A stretch of DNA of 64,000 nt from the NCBI GenBank assembly GCA_000242935.3, contig CP007053.1:1178001-1242000 (forward strand), in the 5' to 3' direction. Of this stretch, positions 1-8,165 are shown piece by piece. This DNA comes from Opitutaceae bacterium TAV5. GTDB lineage: Bacteria; Verrucomicrobiota; Verrucomicrobiia; Opitutales; Opitutaceae. The number at the start of each line of letters is the position of its first letter. Within the stretch, counting starts at the first letter, position 1. The position numbers were made by a program, and so were the translations under genes. A model generated the notes under the pieces. The model was not told the DNA's origin. It searched no databases and was given only the letters and a program-made list of their open reading frames with translations.

Positions 1-646
1 AGAAGACGCGGGCGTAGGTGATGACGCCGCGGAAGGAGTCGTACAGGGAATCGAAGACGAGGGCGCGGGTCTGCGGGTAATCGGCCCAGCGGGGAGGCGG
101 GATGCGCTGCACGACGGCTTCGAGAATCTCCTCGATGCCGATGCCGGATTTGCCGCTGGCGAGGATGGCCTCCTCGGCGGGGATCATGAGGATGTCCTCG
201 AGTTGCTGGGTGCAGAGGTCGAGGTCGGCGGAGGGGAGGTCGATCTTGTTGATGACGGGGATGATCTTGAGACCCTGGGCGGTGGCGAGGTGGGCGTTGG
301 CCACGGTCTGGGCCTCCACGCCCTGGCCGGCGTCGATGAGGAGGACGGCGCCTTCGCAGGCGGCGAGCGACCGGGAGACTTCATAGGCGAAGTCCACGTG
401 GCCGGGGGTGTCCATGAGGTTGAGCTTGTAGCGGTGGCCGTCCTTGGCCGGGTAAACCATGGCGACGGGGTGGCTCTTGATGGTGATGCCGCGCTCGCGT
501 TCGAGGTCCATCGCATCGAGGTGCTGGTCGGTCATGACACGCTGCGCGACGGTGTTGGTGTATTCGAGCAGGCGGTCGGAGAGCGTCGTCTTGCCGTGAT
601 CGACGTGGGCGATGATACAAAAATTGCGAGTGAGCGAAACGTCCAT
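1..646 (-). CDS. lepA: Elongation factor 4 (LepA), 5' part only
   Basis: Only the first 215 codons are present; the gene runs off the left edge. EF4 is a cytoplasmic ribosome-associated GTPase that remodels or back-translocates stalled ribosomes. The reading frame shows the G1 loop AHVDHGKTT (residues 13-21), the G3 motif DTPGHVDF (79-86) and the G4 motif NKID, in the order and spacing of LepA. The ATG at 644-646 is chosen because the protein then begins [19 protein letters not shown], matching the family N-terminus. No Shine-Dalgarno site is obvious. Identity is secure; completeness cannot be judged from this window. Confidence 0.95.
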   Translation of the reverse strand, partial: MDVSLTRNFCIIAHVDHGKTTLSDRLLEYTNTVAQRVMTDQHLDAMDLERERGITIKSHPVAMVYPAKDGHRYKLNLMDTPGHVDFAYEVSRSLAACEGAVLLIDAGQGVEAQTVANAHLATAQGLKIIPVINKIDLPSADLDLCTQQLEDILMIPAEEAILASGKSGIGIEEILEAVVQRIPPPRWADYPQTRALVFDSLYDSFRGVITYARVF

Positions 647-808
647 GAGTGCAGTTGGTGCGCCTGCCGTCCGGCGATACGGAGAGGCGGGCGTCGGATG
701 AAACTGCCCAGCGTGGACGGTGGCCCGCAGCTTTCAAGCGGCGAAATTCGGGGGATCGGGGGGGGGGAGCCCCCGGCAGAACCGTCCCCGGACCGGCCGG
801 GCTGAGGC

Positions 809-1303
809 TTACGGCTTGGCCGGGGACTTCCGCCCGCGGCGGACGGCCGGCCGCGCAGGTGGCTCCGTCGCTCCGGCGGCTCCGGTCGCTCCGATTGCCC
901 CGGCGGCCGCGCCCGCGCTGTAGCCGAAAATCGTCACCTCACAGCCCACCGCCACAAAACCCGGCGGCAACGGGCATTGCGCGCGCACGTCCGGCGTCTC
1001 GCAGTCGAGGCTGAAGATCCGGCCCGTCCTCAGACAATAAAAGTGCGGATGATGTCGCGGCGTCGGCTTTTCGTAGGACGTCGGCTGCCCCGGAAAACTC
1101 ACCCGCGCGAGCGCGCCCTCCCCGACCTGCTCCTGGAGATTGCGAAACACTGTCCGCAACCCGATGCGCGGCAACCGGCGGCGCGCCAGCGTCCACACCT
1201 CCTCGGCAGTCAATGGCCCGGCCGCCTCGGCGATGACTTCGGCGATGGCGGCGCGCTGGCGCGTGGCATGAATGCGTTTCCCTTGGGCGGTAATCGGTGG
1301 CAC
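809..1303 (-). CDS. Fur/PerR-family metal-responsive regulator lacking the CxxC zinc site
   Basis: A 164-residue protein with the Fur-family winged helix (recognition region GLRTVFRNL near residues 48-56) and the metal-sensing HHPHFYC motif at 84-90. Fur proteins are DNA-binding repressors that respond to iron, zinc, manganese or peroxide. Classical members continue with Cys-x-x-Cys for structural zinc; here the second cysteine is replaced (C-L-R-T), and the usual C-terminal Cys pair is absent. The C-terminus is instead an Ala/Gly-rich tail ending in a basic stretch. Translation appears to start at GTG (1301-1303). A perfect inverted repeat lies about 60 bp upstream and may be an autoregulatory operator. 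Which metal it senses cannot be said. Confidence 0.85.
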   Translation of the reverse strand: MPPITAQGKRIHATRQRAAIAEVIAEAAGPLTAEEVWTLARRRLPRIGLRTVFRNLQEQVGEGALARVSFPGQPTSYEKPTPRHHPHFYCLRTGRIFSLDCETPDVRAQCPLPPGFVAVGCEVTIFGYSAGAAAGAIGATGAAGATEPPARPAVRRGRKSPAKP

Positions 1304-1361
1304 GGCGACAAAATCAGGCAGATCGATAAGCGCCGGTCAATGCGCCGCGCACATTTGCTAA

Positions 1362-1383
1362 TTTTGGCATAACGATGCCAAAA
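1362..1383. promoter_or_regulatory. Perfect inverted repeat upstream of the Fur-like gene, candidate operator
   Basis: Two 9-bp arms, TTTTGGCAT and ATGCCAAAA, are separated by AACG. The palindrome sits about 60 bp upstream of the leftward Fur-like gene and about 370 bp before the rightward transporter gene. Its AT-rich ends and position fit a repressor site, most simply for the Fur-like protein. It is not the classical 19-bp Fur box. Confidence 0.5.
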
Positions 1384-1755
1384 AAAGATCGCGCCCTTCG
1401 CGCCGGCCGGATTCACCTCGTGGCCGCTCGATGTTCGTTCACAGTTTTCGCCGGGCCGTCCCCGTTCGCTCCGCAAGCGACTGCGGGGCCGCACTCCGTC
1501 CCGGCGTCCGCAATTTTGAGGACTTCGCCGGATGCGGAGGCGCCGGAGTGGCACGGGAGAGTTTTTCCCCTGGTCAGGGTGATCCGCTCACGGTTTTGTC
1601 TCTCCGGTTTTCCGCTCCGGCGAAGCTCCCTCATGGTTATCCTTTACCTGATATGCCGGCCCCGGTAGCAGATTGCCCCGCTAACACACACCAACTTTCC
1701 CGGTTGCCACACCGCACCCTCCTGTGCGCCGGTCATGCCTTGTCTATCTGTCTTT
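1384..1755. other. Intergenic region without a convincing gene
   Basis: About 370 bp lie between the candidate operator and the transporter gene. Open frames here have no family features and disagree between strands, so none is called. The region should hold the promoter of the transporter gene, but no convincing -35/-10 pair was picked out by eye. Confidence 0.4.
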
Positions 1756-3438
1756 ATGGAATGGCTTCAAAACCTCTTCGCTCATGAATCCGTCGCCCGC
1801 ACGGTCATCCTTCTCGGAGTCGCCGGCGGCGCGGGCATCGCTCTCGGAAAAATAAAAATCTGCAACATCGGGCTCGGCGCGGCCGGCGTCCTTTTCGCCG
1901 GACTGGCGCTCGGGCACTTCAAGCTGAGTTTCGATCACAACGTCCTCGAATTCGTGCGCGAGTTCGGGCTGATTCTTTTTGTCTACACGCTCGGGTTGCA
2001 GATCGGGCCCGGTTTTTTCGCCTCGCTGCGTTCGCGCGGGCTGATCCTCAACGGTTTTGCCGCGGCCATCGTGTTGTTCGGCGTCGCCGTCGCCGCCCTG
2101 TGGATCGGCACCGGCATGGTCGGGGTGCCCGCCGGCGTGGGCCTGCTCTCCGGCGCCACCACCAACACCCCGAGCCTCGCGGCGGCGGGGCAGGCGCTCG
2201 GGGAGGTCGGCGCGCCCGACGACGCCACCGCCATCCAGGGTCTCGCCTACGCCATCGCCTACCCGTTCGGCATCATCGGCATCATCCTCACGATGATCCT
2301 CGTGCGCGTATGGTTCCGGGTGAATGTGAAAAAGGAAGTCGAGGACGCCGAGGCCTCCCACCTGCCTTCCGTGCCGAAACCGACCACCCGCAACTTCGAG
2401 GTGCGCAACGTCAACCTCGACGGCCGCAAGCTCTCGGAAGTCCCCGGCCTCGCCGGCTCGGGCGTGGTCATCTCGCGCTTCTCGCGCAGCGGCGTCGTCG
2501 AGGTGGCCCGGCCCGACACGCGCCTGCAGCTCGGCGACATCCTCCACGCCGTCGGCCCGGAGGCCGGACTCGATTCCGTGAAAATCGTCATCGGCGCCGA
2601 AACCGGCGTGGACCTCAAGACGATCCCCGGCACGGTGACCAACCAGCGCCTGATCGTGACCAAGTCGGCCGTTTTCGGCAAACCGCTGGCCGGCCTCTCC
2701 ACCTTCGCGCAACACCATGTAGTGGTCACGCGGGTACAACGCCAGGGGCTCGAGTTCACGCCTGCGCCCGGTTTCCGCCTGCAGTTCGGCGACGTGCTCA
2801 TGGTGGTCGGCGAGCCGGCGCAGATCGAGGCCGTGGCCGCCGATCTCGGCAACTCGCGCAAGGCGCTCGACCTGCCGCAGCCCATGCCGTTTTTCTTCGG
2901 CATCGCCCTCGGCGTGCTCTTCGGCTCGATCCCGCTGTTCATCCCGGGCCTGCCGGCGGCGGTGAAGCTCGGCCTGGCCGGCGGACCGCTCGTGGTGGCC
3001 ATCCTGCTCTCGCGCCTGACGACGACGGGGCCGCTCGTCTGGCACATGCCGCACAACGCCAACCACATGTTGCGCGAGATCGGCATCACGATGTTCCTGG
3101 CGGCGGTCGGCATCAAGTCGGGCGAGAAATTCGTGTCCGTGCTGCTCGGCGCCGACGGCCTGCGCTGGATGCTTTACGGCGCCGTCATCACCATCGTGCC
3201 GCTCCTCGTCGTCGCCGTGACCGCGCGGCTCTGGAAAAAGGTCAACTACGCCGAACTCTGCGGCATGCTCGCCGGCAGCATGACCGATCCGCCCGCGCTC
3301 GCCTTCGCACACCAGTCCACCGGCAGCGATGCTCCCGGCGTGGCCTACGCGACCGTGTACCCGCTGACCATGCTGCTGCGCATTTTTACCGGACAGCTCC
3401 TGGTGTTTCTCCTCTACAAGACCGCGACCGGCGGGTGA
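1756..3438 (+). CDS. AspT/YidE/YbjL-family transporter with two RCK_C domains
   Basis: A membrane protein of 560 residues. It has two blocks of hydrophobic segments (about residues 10-190 and 380-555) around a soluble middle region with two TrkA-C/RCK_C-like repeats. The second membrane block has GSMTDPPALAFA, equivalent to SGATTNTPSLAAA in the first, the duplicated signature of the aspartate:alanine exchanger/YidE family. Members exchange or export small anions; the substrate is not predictable. The start at 1756 gives MEWLQNLF, typical of relatives; an in-frame ATG at 1735 would add seven residues. The next gene follows after 60 bp on the same strand. Confidence 0.88.
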   Translation: MEWLQNLFAHESVARTVILLGVAGGAGIALGKIKICNIGLGAAGVLFAGLALGHFKLSFDHNVLEFVREFGLILFVYTLGLQIGPGFFASLRSRGLILNGFAAAIVLFGVAVAALWIGTGMVGVPAGVGLLSGATTNTPSLAAAGQALGEVGAPDDATAIQGLAYAIAYPFGIIGIILTMILVRVWFRVNVKKEVEDAEASHLPSVPKPTTRNFEVRNVNLDGRKLSEVPGLAGSGVVISRFSRSGVVEVARPDTRLQLGDILHAVGPEAGLDSVKIVIGAETGVDLKTIPGTVTNQRLIVTKSAVFGKPLAGLSTFAQHHVVVTRVQRQGLEFTPAPGFRLQFGDVLMVVGEPAQIEAVAADLGNSRKALDLPQPMPFFFGIALGVLFGSIPLFIPGLPAAVKLGLAGGPLVVAILLSRLTTTGPLVWHMPHNANHMLREIGITMFLAAVGIKSGEKFVSVLLGADGLRWMLYGAVITIVPLLVVAVTARLWKKVNYAELCGMLAGSMTDPPALAFAHQSTGSDAPGVAYATVYPLTMLLRIFTGQLLVFLLYKTATGG

Positions 3439-3498
3439 GCGGCGCCGACCGCCTCCCGCGATTTGCATCGTCACCGTTTCCGGCAACCTTGCGCGGCG

Positions 3499-4032
3499 AT
3501 GAAACACTACACCTTCGCCCGGACATTTCGCGTGCTCTACGACAAGGCCGTCGGCCTCTACGCCAAAGGCCAGCGCGGCGCCGATACCTTTTTTAACGAA
3601 CAGGAACAGGCGTGGCTCGCCGCCAACGGCATCACCCCGCAACACCTCTACGACTACGCCGAGGACCAGAACGGCGACGGCGAACCCGGCTACGACATCG
3701 CGCTCGGCATCGAAGGGGTGCGTCGCGACTATTTCCTCAACATCCAGGGCGGGCAACCGTCGCCCGGCCCGCTCCTCGACGAGGCCTCGCTGCCGCCCAA
3801 GGACGCCTCGGTGGCCGGCATCGTCTGGCTCCCCCGCATCATCCCCAAAGCCCGCGCCAAGCTTCACGGCGAACTGCCCGCCTCGCTCATGTACTGCTGC
3901 GGCGGCGACCGCCATTTTTTCAAGAGCAACGACATCTACCCTGCCGAGTTCCTCTCGCTCGTCTGGCGGGCCGGAAACAACGATCAGGCCATCATCGACC
4001 AGGTCGCCCGCCGGATCGCGTCGCGATCGTGA
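3499..4032 (+). CDS. Conserved hypothetical protein, DUF5069-like
   Basis: A 177-residue soluble protein without signal peptide or membrane segment. The second half has a run around WLPRIIPKARAKLHGELP followed by acidic and aromatic residues, which resembles the DUF5069 domain known mainly from Verrucomicrobiota and Planctomycetota. No catalytic function is established for that family. The first half contains a DQNGDGEPGYD stretch resembling an EF-hand-type acidic loop, but a single match is weak evidence for calcium binding. The start at 3499 (MKHYTFARTF) is preferred because residues encoded further upstream are not protein-like. It may be cotranscribed with the transporter gene 60 bp upstream. 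Confidence 0.6.
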   Translation: MKHYTFARTFRVLYDKAVGLYAKGQRGADTFFNEQEQAWLAANGITPQHLYDYAEDQNGDGEPGYDIALGIEGVRRDYFLNIQGGQPSPGPLLDEASLPPKDASVAGIVWLPRIIPKARAKLHGELPASLMYCCGGDRHFFKSNDIYPAEFLSLVWRAGNNDQAIIDQVARRIASRS

Positions 4033-4039
4033 TAAAAAA

Positions 4040-4167
4040 GGAGCGGCGGCATTCCTGCCGCTGCAGACGAGGCGCAACACGCCTCGCCCCCCCGCGGGTG
4101 GCACGCCGCGAATTTTCCAAACCGGCGACGCTTTGCGTCGTCGCAGCGGCAGGAATGCCGCCGCTCC
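4040..4167. repeat. Family A repeat, full 128-bp element
   Basis: Inverted 25-bp ends beginning GGAGCGGCGGCATTCCTG (4040-4064) and reading outward again at 4143-4167 enclose about 78 bp with two further small hairpins (gacgaggcg/cgcctcg type and gacgc/gcgtc type). The interior stretch at about 4108-4125 recurs in reverse orientation inside the copy at 37577-37705, so the whole unit, not only its ends, is repeated. It looks like a miniature non-autonomous element or a REP doublet between convergent genes. Confidence 0.8.
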
Positions 4168-4192
4168 TTTCGGCCGCTCCGTCAACGGACAC

Positions 4193-4229
4193 AAAAAATC
4201 CCGCGCATTCAGCAGGCGCGGGATTTTTT
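4193..4229. terminator. Bidirectional rho-independent terminator
   Basis: AAAAAATCCCGCGC (4193-4206) pairs with GCGCGGGATTTTTT (4216-4229) around a 9-nt loop. A T-run follows the stem on either strand, so it can end both the rightward DUF5069-like transcript and the leftward tatA transcript. Confidence 0.85.
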
Positions 4230-4256
4230 CGTTTCCGGCTTTCCGCCGTCGGCGCG

Positions 4257-4523
4257 TCAGTTGTCGGAAGGCGCTTTTTTCGAAGTCGAGGCGAGTTTCG
4301 GTGAACCCGTCTTTTTTTTCCGGTCGTTCCCGTCCTCGTCATCGTCGTCGTCCTCATCCATGACCTGGGCCTTCTTGAACTCCTTGATCGACTGACCCAG
4401 ACCGCGGGCCAGCGCCGGCAATTTGGCACCGCCAAAGAGCAGAAGCACAATGACGAGGATGACAATCAGCTCGGTACCGCCGATGCCCATAAACCCTGCG
4501 AGGAGGGGGAGATCAAGAGTCAT
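4257..4523 (-). CDS. tatA: Sec-independent translocase subunit TatA/TatE
   Basis: An 88-residue protein with the TatA layout: one N-terminal membrane helix (about residues 12-31, [17 protein letters not shown]), the conserved [16 protein letters not shown] hinge, an amphipathic helix, then a highly charged tail (DEDDDDDED followed by lysines). TatA polymerises in the inner membrane to form the channel that exports folded proteins with twin-arginine signals. No tatB or tatC is nearby, which is common. An internal ATG at residue 12 ([10 protein letters not shown]) is an alternative start that would still include the whole helix. A terminator lies just downstream. Confidence 0.93.
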   Translation of the reverse strand: MTLDLPLLAGFMGIGGTELIVILVIVLLLFGGAKLPALARGLGQSIKEFKKAQVMDEDDDDDEDGNDRKKKTGSPKLASTSKKAPSDN

Positions 4524-4610
4524 GCCATCAATCTGGCCCGGAGACTGCCCGAGTAAAGGGGGAAACGCAGATTTGCCGGACGCCGCTGACGCGGCGGCGT
4601 CCGGGTGTAG

Positions 4611-4697
4611 GGTTCAGAGTTTGGAGTTTCGGCAATGTGGCACCTGCCAACCACTCTGAACCCTGAACTCTAAACTCTGAACCCTGAACCCTGAACC
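4611..4697. repeat. Family G repeat (GGTTCAGAGTTTGGAGTTT type), inverted pair
   Basis: GGTTCAGAGTTTGGAGTTT at 4611-4629 faces an inverted, partly tandem array of ctgaaccctgaact-type units at about 4650-4697. The same family lies inside the ABC-F gene at about 59606-59705. It sits in the space between tatA and the 3' end of purB and encodes nothing. Confidence 0.75.
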
Positions 4698-4740
4698 CTG
4701 TTGTAACCGCCAGCGGCTGAGCCGCTGGCGGTTACAACAG
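4698..4740. repeat. 20-bp perfect palindrome carrying the purB stop codon
   Basis: Arms at 4698-4717 and 4721-4740 are perfectly complementary (CTGTTGTAACCGCCAGCGGC and its reverse complement) around TGA. The leftward purB stop codon (4732-4734) lies in one arm. Such a stem could end transcription or protect the mRNA 3' end, though no T-run follows. Its mirror-image tip GCGGC/GCCGC resembles a REP sequence. Confidence 0.75.
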
Positions 4741-6153
4741 CTTGCCGGGCTCGTAACTTGCCGCGCCTTTCACCTTTTTCGCCACGGCAGCGACGGTGCG
4801 GACAAACGTGTCCACCTGCTGGGGAGCCGCGCCGACAAAGCGCTTCGCATCGGCGAGGATCGCCACGAGTTTCGTCCGCGACAGGCCGAGGCGCGTGTCG
4901 CCGGCGAGCAGGCCGGTCAGGTCCGTGCTGCCCTGCCCCGTGCGGATCGCCTTCGCGGCGGCGAGCGCGTGCTCCTTGATCGCGGCGTGCGCCGTCTCGC
5001 GGCCGGCCCCGGCCTTGACCGCCTCCATCAGGATCGTGGTCGTGGCGAGGAAGGGCAGTTGCCGCTCGTTCTCGGCCGCGATGGCGGCCTCGAACACATC
5101 CATCTGGTTGAGCACGGCGAGCAGCGTTTCGAGCAGGCCGTCGATCGCATAAAACGCATCGGGCAACGCCACGCGGCGCACCACCGAGCACGACACGTCG
5201 CCCTCGTTCCACTGGTCGCCGGCGAGCGCGCCGGTCATCGTCACGTAGCCGGAGAGGATCGTCGAAAAACCGCAGATGCGCTCGCAGTTGCGCGCGTTGA
5301 CCTTGTGCGGCATGGCCGACGAGCCGACCTGCCCCTTCTGGAACCCCTCCGTCAGGAGCCCCTGCCCCGCCATCAGGCGCAGCGTGGTGGCGAAGCTCGA
5401 CGCGGCCGCGCCCGCCTGGTGCAACGCCGAGACGACCTCGAAATCCAGCGACCGCGGATACACCTGGCCGACCGCGAAGAGCGACACGCGGAACCCGAGG
5501 TGTTTCAGCACGCGCGCCTCGAGACGGGCGACCTTGGCGGCGTCGCCGCCGAAAAGCGTGAGCTGGTCGAGCTGCGTGCCGACCGCGCCCTTGAGCCCGC
5601 GCACCGGATAGCGGGCGGCGAGTTCGTCGATGCGCGTGAAGGCGGCGAGCAGTTCCTGGCCGGCCATGGCGATGCGCTTGCCGAGCGTGGTGGGCTGGGC
5701 CGGCACATTGTGCGTGCGGCCCGTGAGCATGAGACCGCGGTACTGCCGGGCGCGGCGGGAGAGTTTCACGAGCGCGGCGGCCACCTTCATGCGGACGACG
5801 CCGAGCGAGCGGGCGATTTGCAGTTGCTCGACGTTTTCCGTGAGGTCGCGCGAGGTGAGGCCGAGGTGGATCAGTTCGCGCCCGGCGAGGCCGTTGAACT
5901 CCTCGATGCGCGCCTTCACGTCGTGGAGCGTGACGCGTTCGCGGGCGTCGATGCTGGCGAGGTCGATCCGGTCCTTGACGCGTTCGTAGTCGGCGATGGC
6001 GGCGGCCGGGATGGCCAGCCCGAGGTCGCGCTGGGCCTTCATCACGGCGATCCAGTAATCGCGCTCCAGAGCGATGCGACCGGCAGGCGACCAGAGGGCT
6101 TTGACGAGTGGCGAGGCGTAGCGTTCGGCGAGGACGTTCGGAATGGTGGACAT
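4732..6153 (-). CDS. purB: Adenylosuccinate lyase
   Basis: A 473-residue member of the fumarase/aspartase superfamily. It cleaves SAICAR to AICAR and adenylosuccinate to AMP in purine synthesis. Visible motifs are HDVKARIEEF near residue 70, GLTSRDLTENV, TGRTHNVPAQPTTLGKR, and the superfamily signature GSSAMPHKVNARNCE carrying the catalytic serine loop. Length fits the family. The ATG at 6151-6153 is chosen (MSTIPNVLAERYAS); the longer open frame upstream only translates the heptamer repeats at 6154-6250. The stop codon lies inside a 20-bp palindrome. It is divergent from the phosphate-uptake pair, with repeats filling the shared upstream region. Confidence 0.95.
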   Translation of the reverse strand: MSTIPNVLAERYASPLVKALWSPAGRIALERDYWIAVMKAQRDLGLAIPAAAIADYERVKDRIDLASIDARERVTLHDVKARIEEFNGLAGRELIHLGLTSRDLTENVEQLQIARSLGVVRMKVAAALVKLSRRARQYRGLMLTGRTHNVPAQPTTLGKRIAMAGQELLAAFTRIDELAARYPVRGLKGAVGTQLDQLTLFGGDAAKVARLEARVLKHLGFRVSLFAVGQVYPRSLDFEVVSALHQAGAAASSFATTLRLMAGQGLLTEGFQKGQVGSSAMPHKVNARNCERICGFSTILSGYVTMTGALAGDQWNEGDVSCSVVRRVALPDAFYAIDGLLETLLAVLNQMDVFEAAIAAENERQLPFLATTTILMEAVKAGAGRETAHAAIKEHALAAAKAIRTGQGSTDLTGLLAGDTRLGLSRTKLVAILADAKRFVGAAPQQVDTFVRTVAAVAKKVKGAASYEPGKLL

Positions 6154-6250
6154 GGAAAAAATGAAGAATGAAGAATGAAGAATGAAGAATGAAAGGCGAA
6201 ACCGGACGGAAACGCGGAAACCGGACATTCTGCATTCGTCATTCTTCATC
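6154..6250. repeat. Tandem heptamer array (ATGAAGA) and inverted partner, family F
   Basis: Four to five tandem ATGAAGA-type heptamers occupy about 6161-6194, directly before the purB start. A partner in opposite orientation (cattctgcattcgtcattcttcat type) lies at about 6229-6250. A related cattcgt inverted pair occurs at 39625-39682. The array fills the divergent promoter region of purB and the DUF47 gene. Confidence 0.75.
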
Positions 6251-6326
6251 AGCGCGAAGCGCGCAGTGCCGGCATCCCGGATTTCAGCTTTTACAACGTC
6301 AGGCCATTTGCTACGCAGCACCCCTG

Positions 6327-6965
6327 ATGTTTTCGCTCAAATCATTGTTCGGAAAAGACGAGAAGTTCTACGACCTTCTCGAGGCCAGCGCCGAAGAAGC
6401 GCTTGTCAGCACCCGACTTCTCGCGACCTATCTCAAACGCAGCGAATCGTTTACCTCGGCGGGCGACCTTGACGATTTTATCCAGAGCCGCCGCAAGGAC
6501 AAACGCATCACCCAGCAGATCACCGAAGAGCTCTGCAAAACCTTCGTCACCCCGATCGAGCGCGAAGACATCGAGGAACTTTCCCGCGCGCTCTACCGCA
6601 TCCCCAAGATCGCCGAAAAACTCGTCGAGCGCCTCTCCATCTATCCGGGCCGTTTCCCGCGCGAGGGTTTCCAGCGCCAGACCGAGCTGCTCGGCCAGGC
6701 CGCCGAGGCCGTCGTCTTCATGGTCAAACAGCTTCGCAAGGGCGCGAAGCTCGAAGGCGTGCAGGAAGCCAACGAACGCCTCCAGTACGCCGAAGGCCAG
6801 GCCGACAAGGTCATGCTCGGCCAGCTCAAGGAGCTCTACCACGGCCCCTATGACGCGAAAGAAACTGTCATTCTCCAGGAGCTCTTCGAAATGGCCGAAA
6901 AGGCCATCGACCGCTGCCGCGATGCCGGCAACGTCGTTTTCCAGATCGTCCTGAAATACTCCTGA
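6327..6965 (+). CDS. DUF47 (PhoU-like) protein paired with Pit transporter
   Basis: A 212-residue, almost entirely helical protein of the DUF47/PhoU_div family, with several charged amphipathic helices and no signal peptide. Such proteins are usually encoded beside PiT-type phosphate transporters and modulate their activity, as PhoU does for Pst. Recognisable stretches include ITEELCKTFVTPIEREDIEEL, the conserved family core, around residues 67-87. The start at 6327 (MFSLKSLFGKDEKFYDLLE) matches family N-termini. The pit gene begins 39 bp downstream, so the two very likely form one operon. Confidence 0.92.
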   Translation: MFSLKSLFGKDEKFYDLLEASAEEALVSTRLLATYLKRSESFTSAGDLDDFIQSRRKDKRITQQITEELCKTFVTPIEREDIEELSRALYRIPKIAEKLVERLSIYPGRFPREGFQRQTELLGQAAEAVVFMVKQLRKGAKLEGVQEANERLQYAEGQADKVMLGQLKELYHGPYDAKETVILQELFEMAEKAIDRCRDAGNVVFQIVLKYS

Positions 6966-7004
6966 GCCGCCGCGCCCTCCCCTCCCACTCCCTCCTTTAG
7001 ACCG

Positions 7005-8075
7005 ATGACCCTGTTTCTCGTGGTTCTGGTGGCGGCCCTGGTGTTCGAATACATCAACGGCTTCCACGACGCGGCCAACGCCATCGCCACTGTCGTCTCG
7101 ACCAAGGTGCTCACGCCCCGCCAGGCGATCATGCTGGCGGCCTTCTTCAACCTTTTCGGCGCGCTCATGGGCACGGCCGTGGCGAAGACCATCGGCAACG
7201 GCCTCGTGGCGGCGGAAGCCATCACCATGACCACGGTGCTCGGCGCGCTCATTGCCGCCATCGTGTGGGGCCTGTTCACGTGGTGGCTCGGCCTGCCCTC
7301 CAGCTCCAGCCACGCGCTCGTCGGGGGCCTGTGCGGCGCGGCGCTCTCCACGGCGCACGGCAACTGGGGCGTCCTCAAGTGGTCGATCTACAATCCCGAG
7401 CACCACATGCAGGAAGGTCTCTGGCCGAAAATCGTGATGCCGATGTTCGCCTCGCCGGTGGTCGGTTTCATCGGGGCGGCAATCTTCATGCTGTTTCTCT
7501 ACGCGGTGCTGAAAAAACTCACGCCGAGGATCATCAACGCCGTCTTCGGCAAACTCCAGCTCGTGAGCGCGAGCTGGATGGGTTTCAGCCACGGCTCCAA
7601 CGACGCGCAGAAGACCATGGGCATCATCGCCCTCGCCCTGTTCACCGGCACCCAGTCCGGCGCGTTCGAGAATCTTCCGGGCTGGCTGCACTTTCTCGAC
7701 ACGCCGACCTTCGATGTGCCCAAGTGGGTCATGATCACGTGCGCGCTCACGATGGCGGCCGGCACGGCGGGCGGCGGCTGGCGCATCATCCGGACGATGG
7801 GCCACAAGATGGTGAAGCTCCAGCCTGTCCACGGCTTCGCCGCGGAGACCACCGCCGCCCTCATCATCCAGGCTGCCTCGCACGTGGGCGTGCCGCTCTC
7901 GACGACGCATGTCATCTCGACCTCGATCATGGGTGTGGGCGCCACCAAGCGGTTCAGCGCCGTGAAATGGGGCATCGTTTCCCGCATCGTCTGGGCGTGG
8001 GTGCTCACGCTCCCCGTCACCGGCCTGATCGGCTGGGGCGCTTCGGAAATCATGCACGGCTTCGGCATGAAGTGA
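7005..8075 (+). CDS. pit: PiT-family inorganic phosphate transporter
   Basis: A 356-residue inner-membrane protein with about ten hydrophobic segments. It carries both copies of the PiT signature: GFHDAANAIATVVST near the N-terminus and GFSHGSNDAQKTMGI in the second half, each with the conserved Asn/Asp that bind phosphate and cation. PiT proteins import metal-phosphate or Na+/H+-coupled phosphate at low affinity. The length is that of the short bacterial form without a large central loop. It follows the DUF47 gene by 39 bp. Confidence 0.95.
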   Translation: MTLFLVVLVAALVFEYINGFHDAANAIATVVSTKVLTPRQAIMLAAFFNLFGALMGTAVAKTIGNGLVAAEAITMTTVLGALIAAIVWGLFTWWLGLPSSSSHALVGGLCGAALSTAHGNWGVLKWSIYNPEHHMQEGLWPKIVMPMFASPVVGFIGAAIFMLFLYAVLKKLTPRIINAVFGKLQLVSASWMGFSHGSNDAQKTMGIIALALFTGTQSGAFENLPGWLHFLDTPTFDVPKWVMITCALTMAAGTAGGGWRIIRTMGHKMVKLQPVHGFAAETTAALIIQAASHVGVPLSTTHVISTSIMGVGATKRFSAVKWGIVSRIVWAWVLTLPVTGLIGWGASEIMHGFGMK

Positions 8076-8165
8076 AAAACAGGGCTTCGGCCATGGTAGC
8101 GCGTCCACGCTGCCGCCGGTTTGATTTCAGCTTTTCAGTTTTCAGCGTTTCGGCGTTTCGGCGTT

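Noticed and set aside
1375-1668. Possible small gene starting inside the upstream palindrome
   Set aside because: Composition and lack of any motif; conflicting frames overlap it. The ATG is part of the palindrome arm.
1744-4194. Very long open frame antisense to the AspT-type transporter
   Set aside because: GC-rich codon use leaves the opposite strand open. The translation is low-complexity (Glu/Asp/Arg/Gly) without domains, while the plus strand carries a clear membrane transporter.
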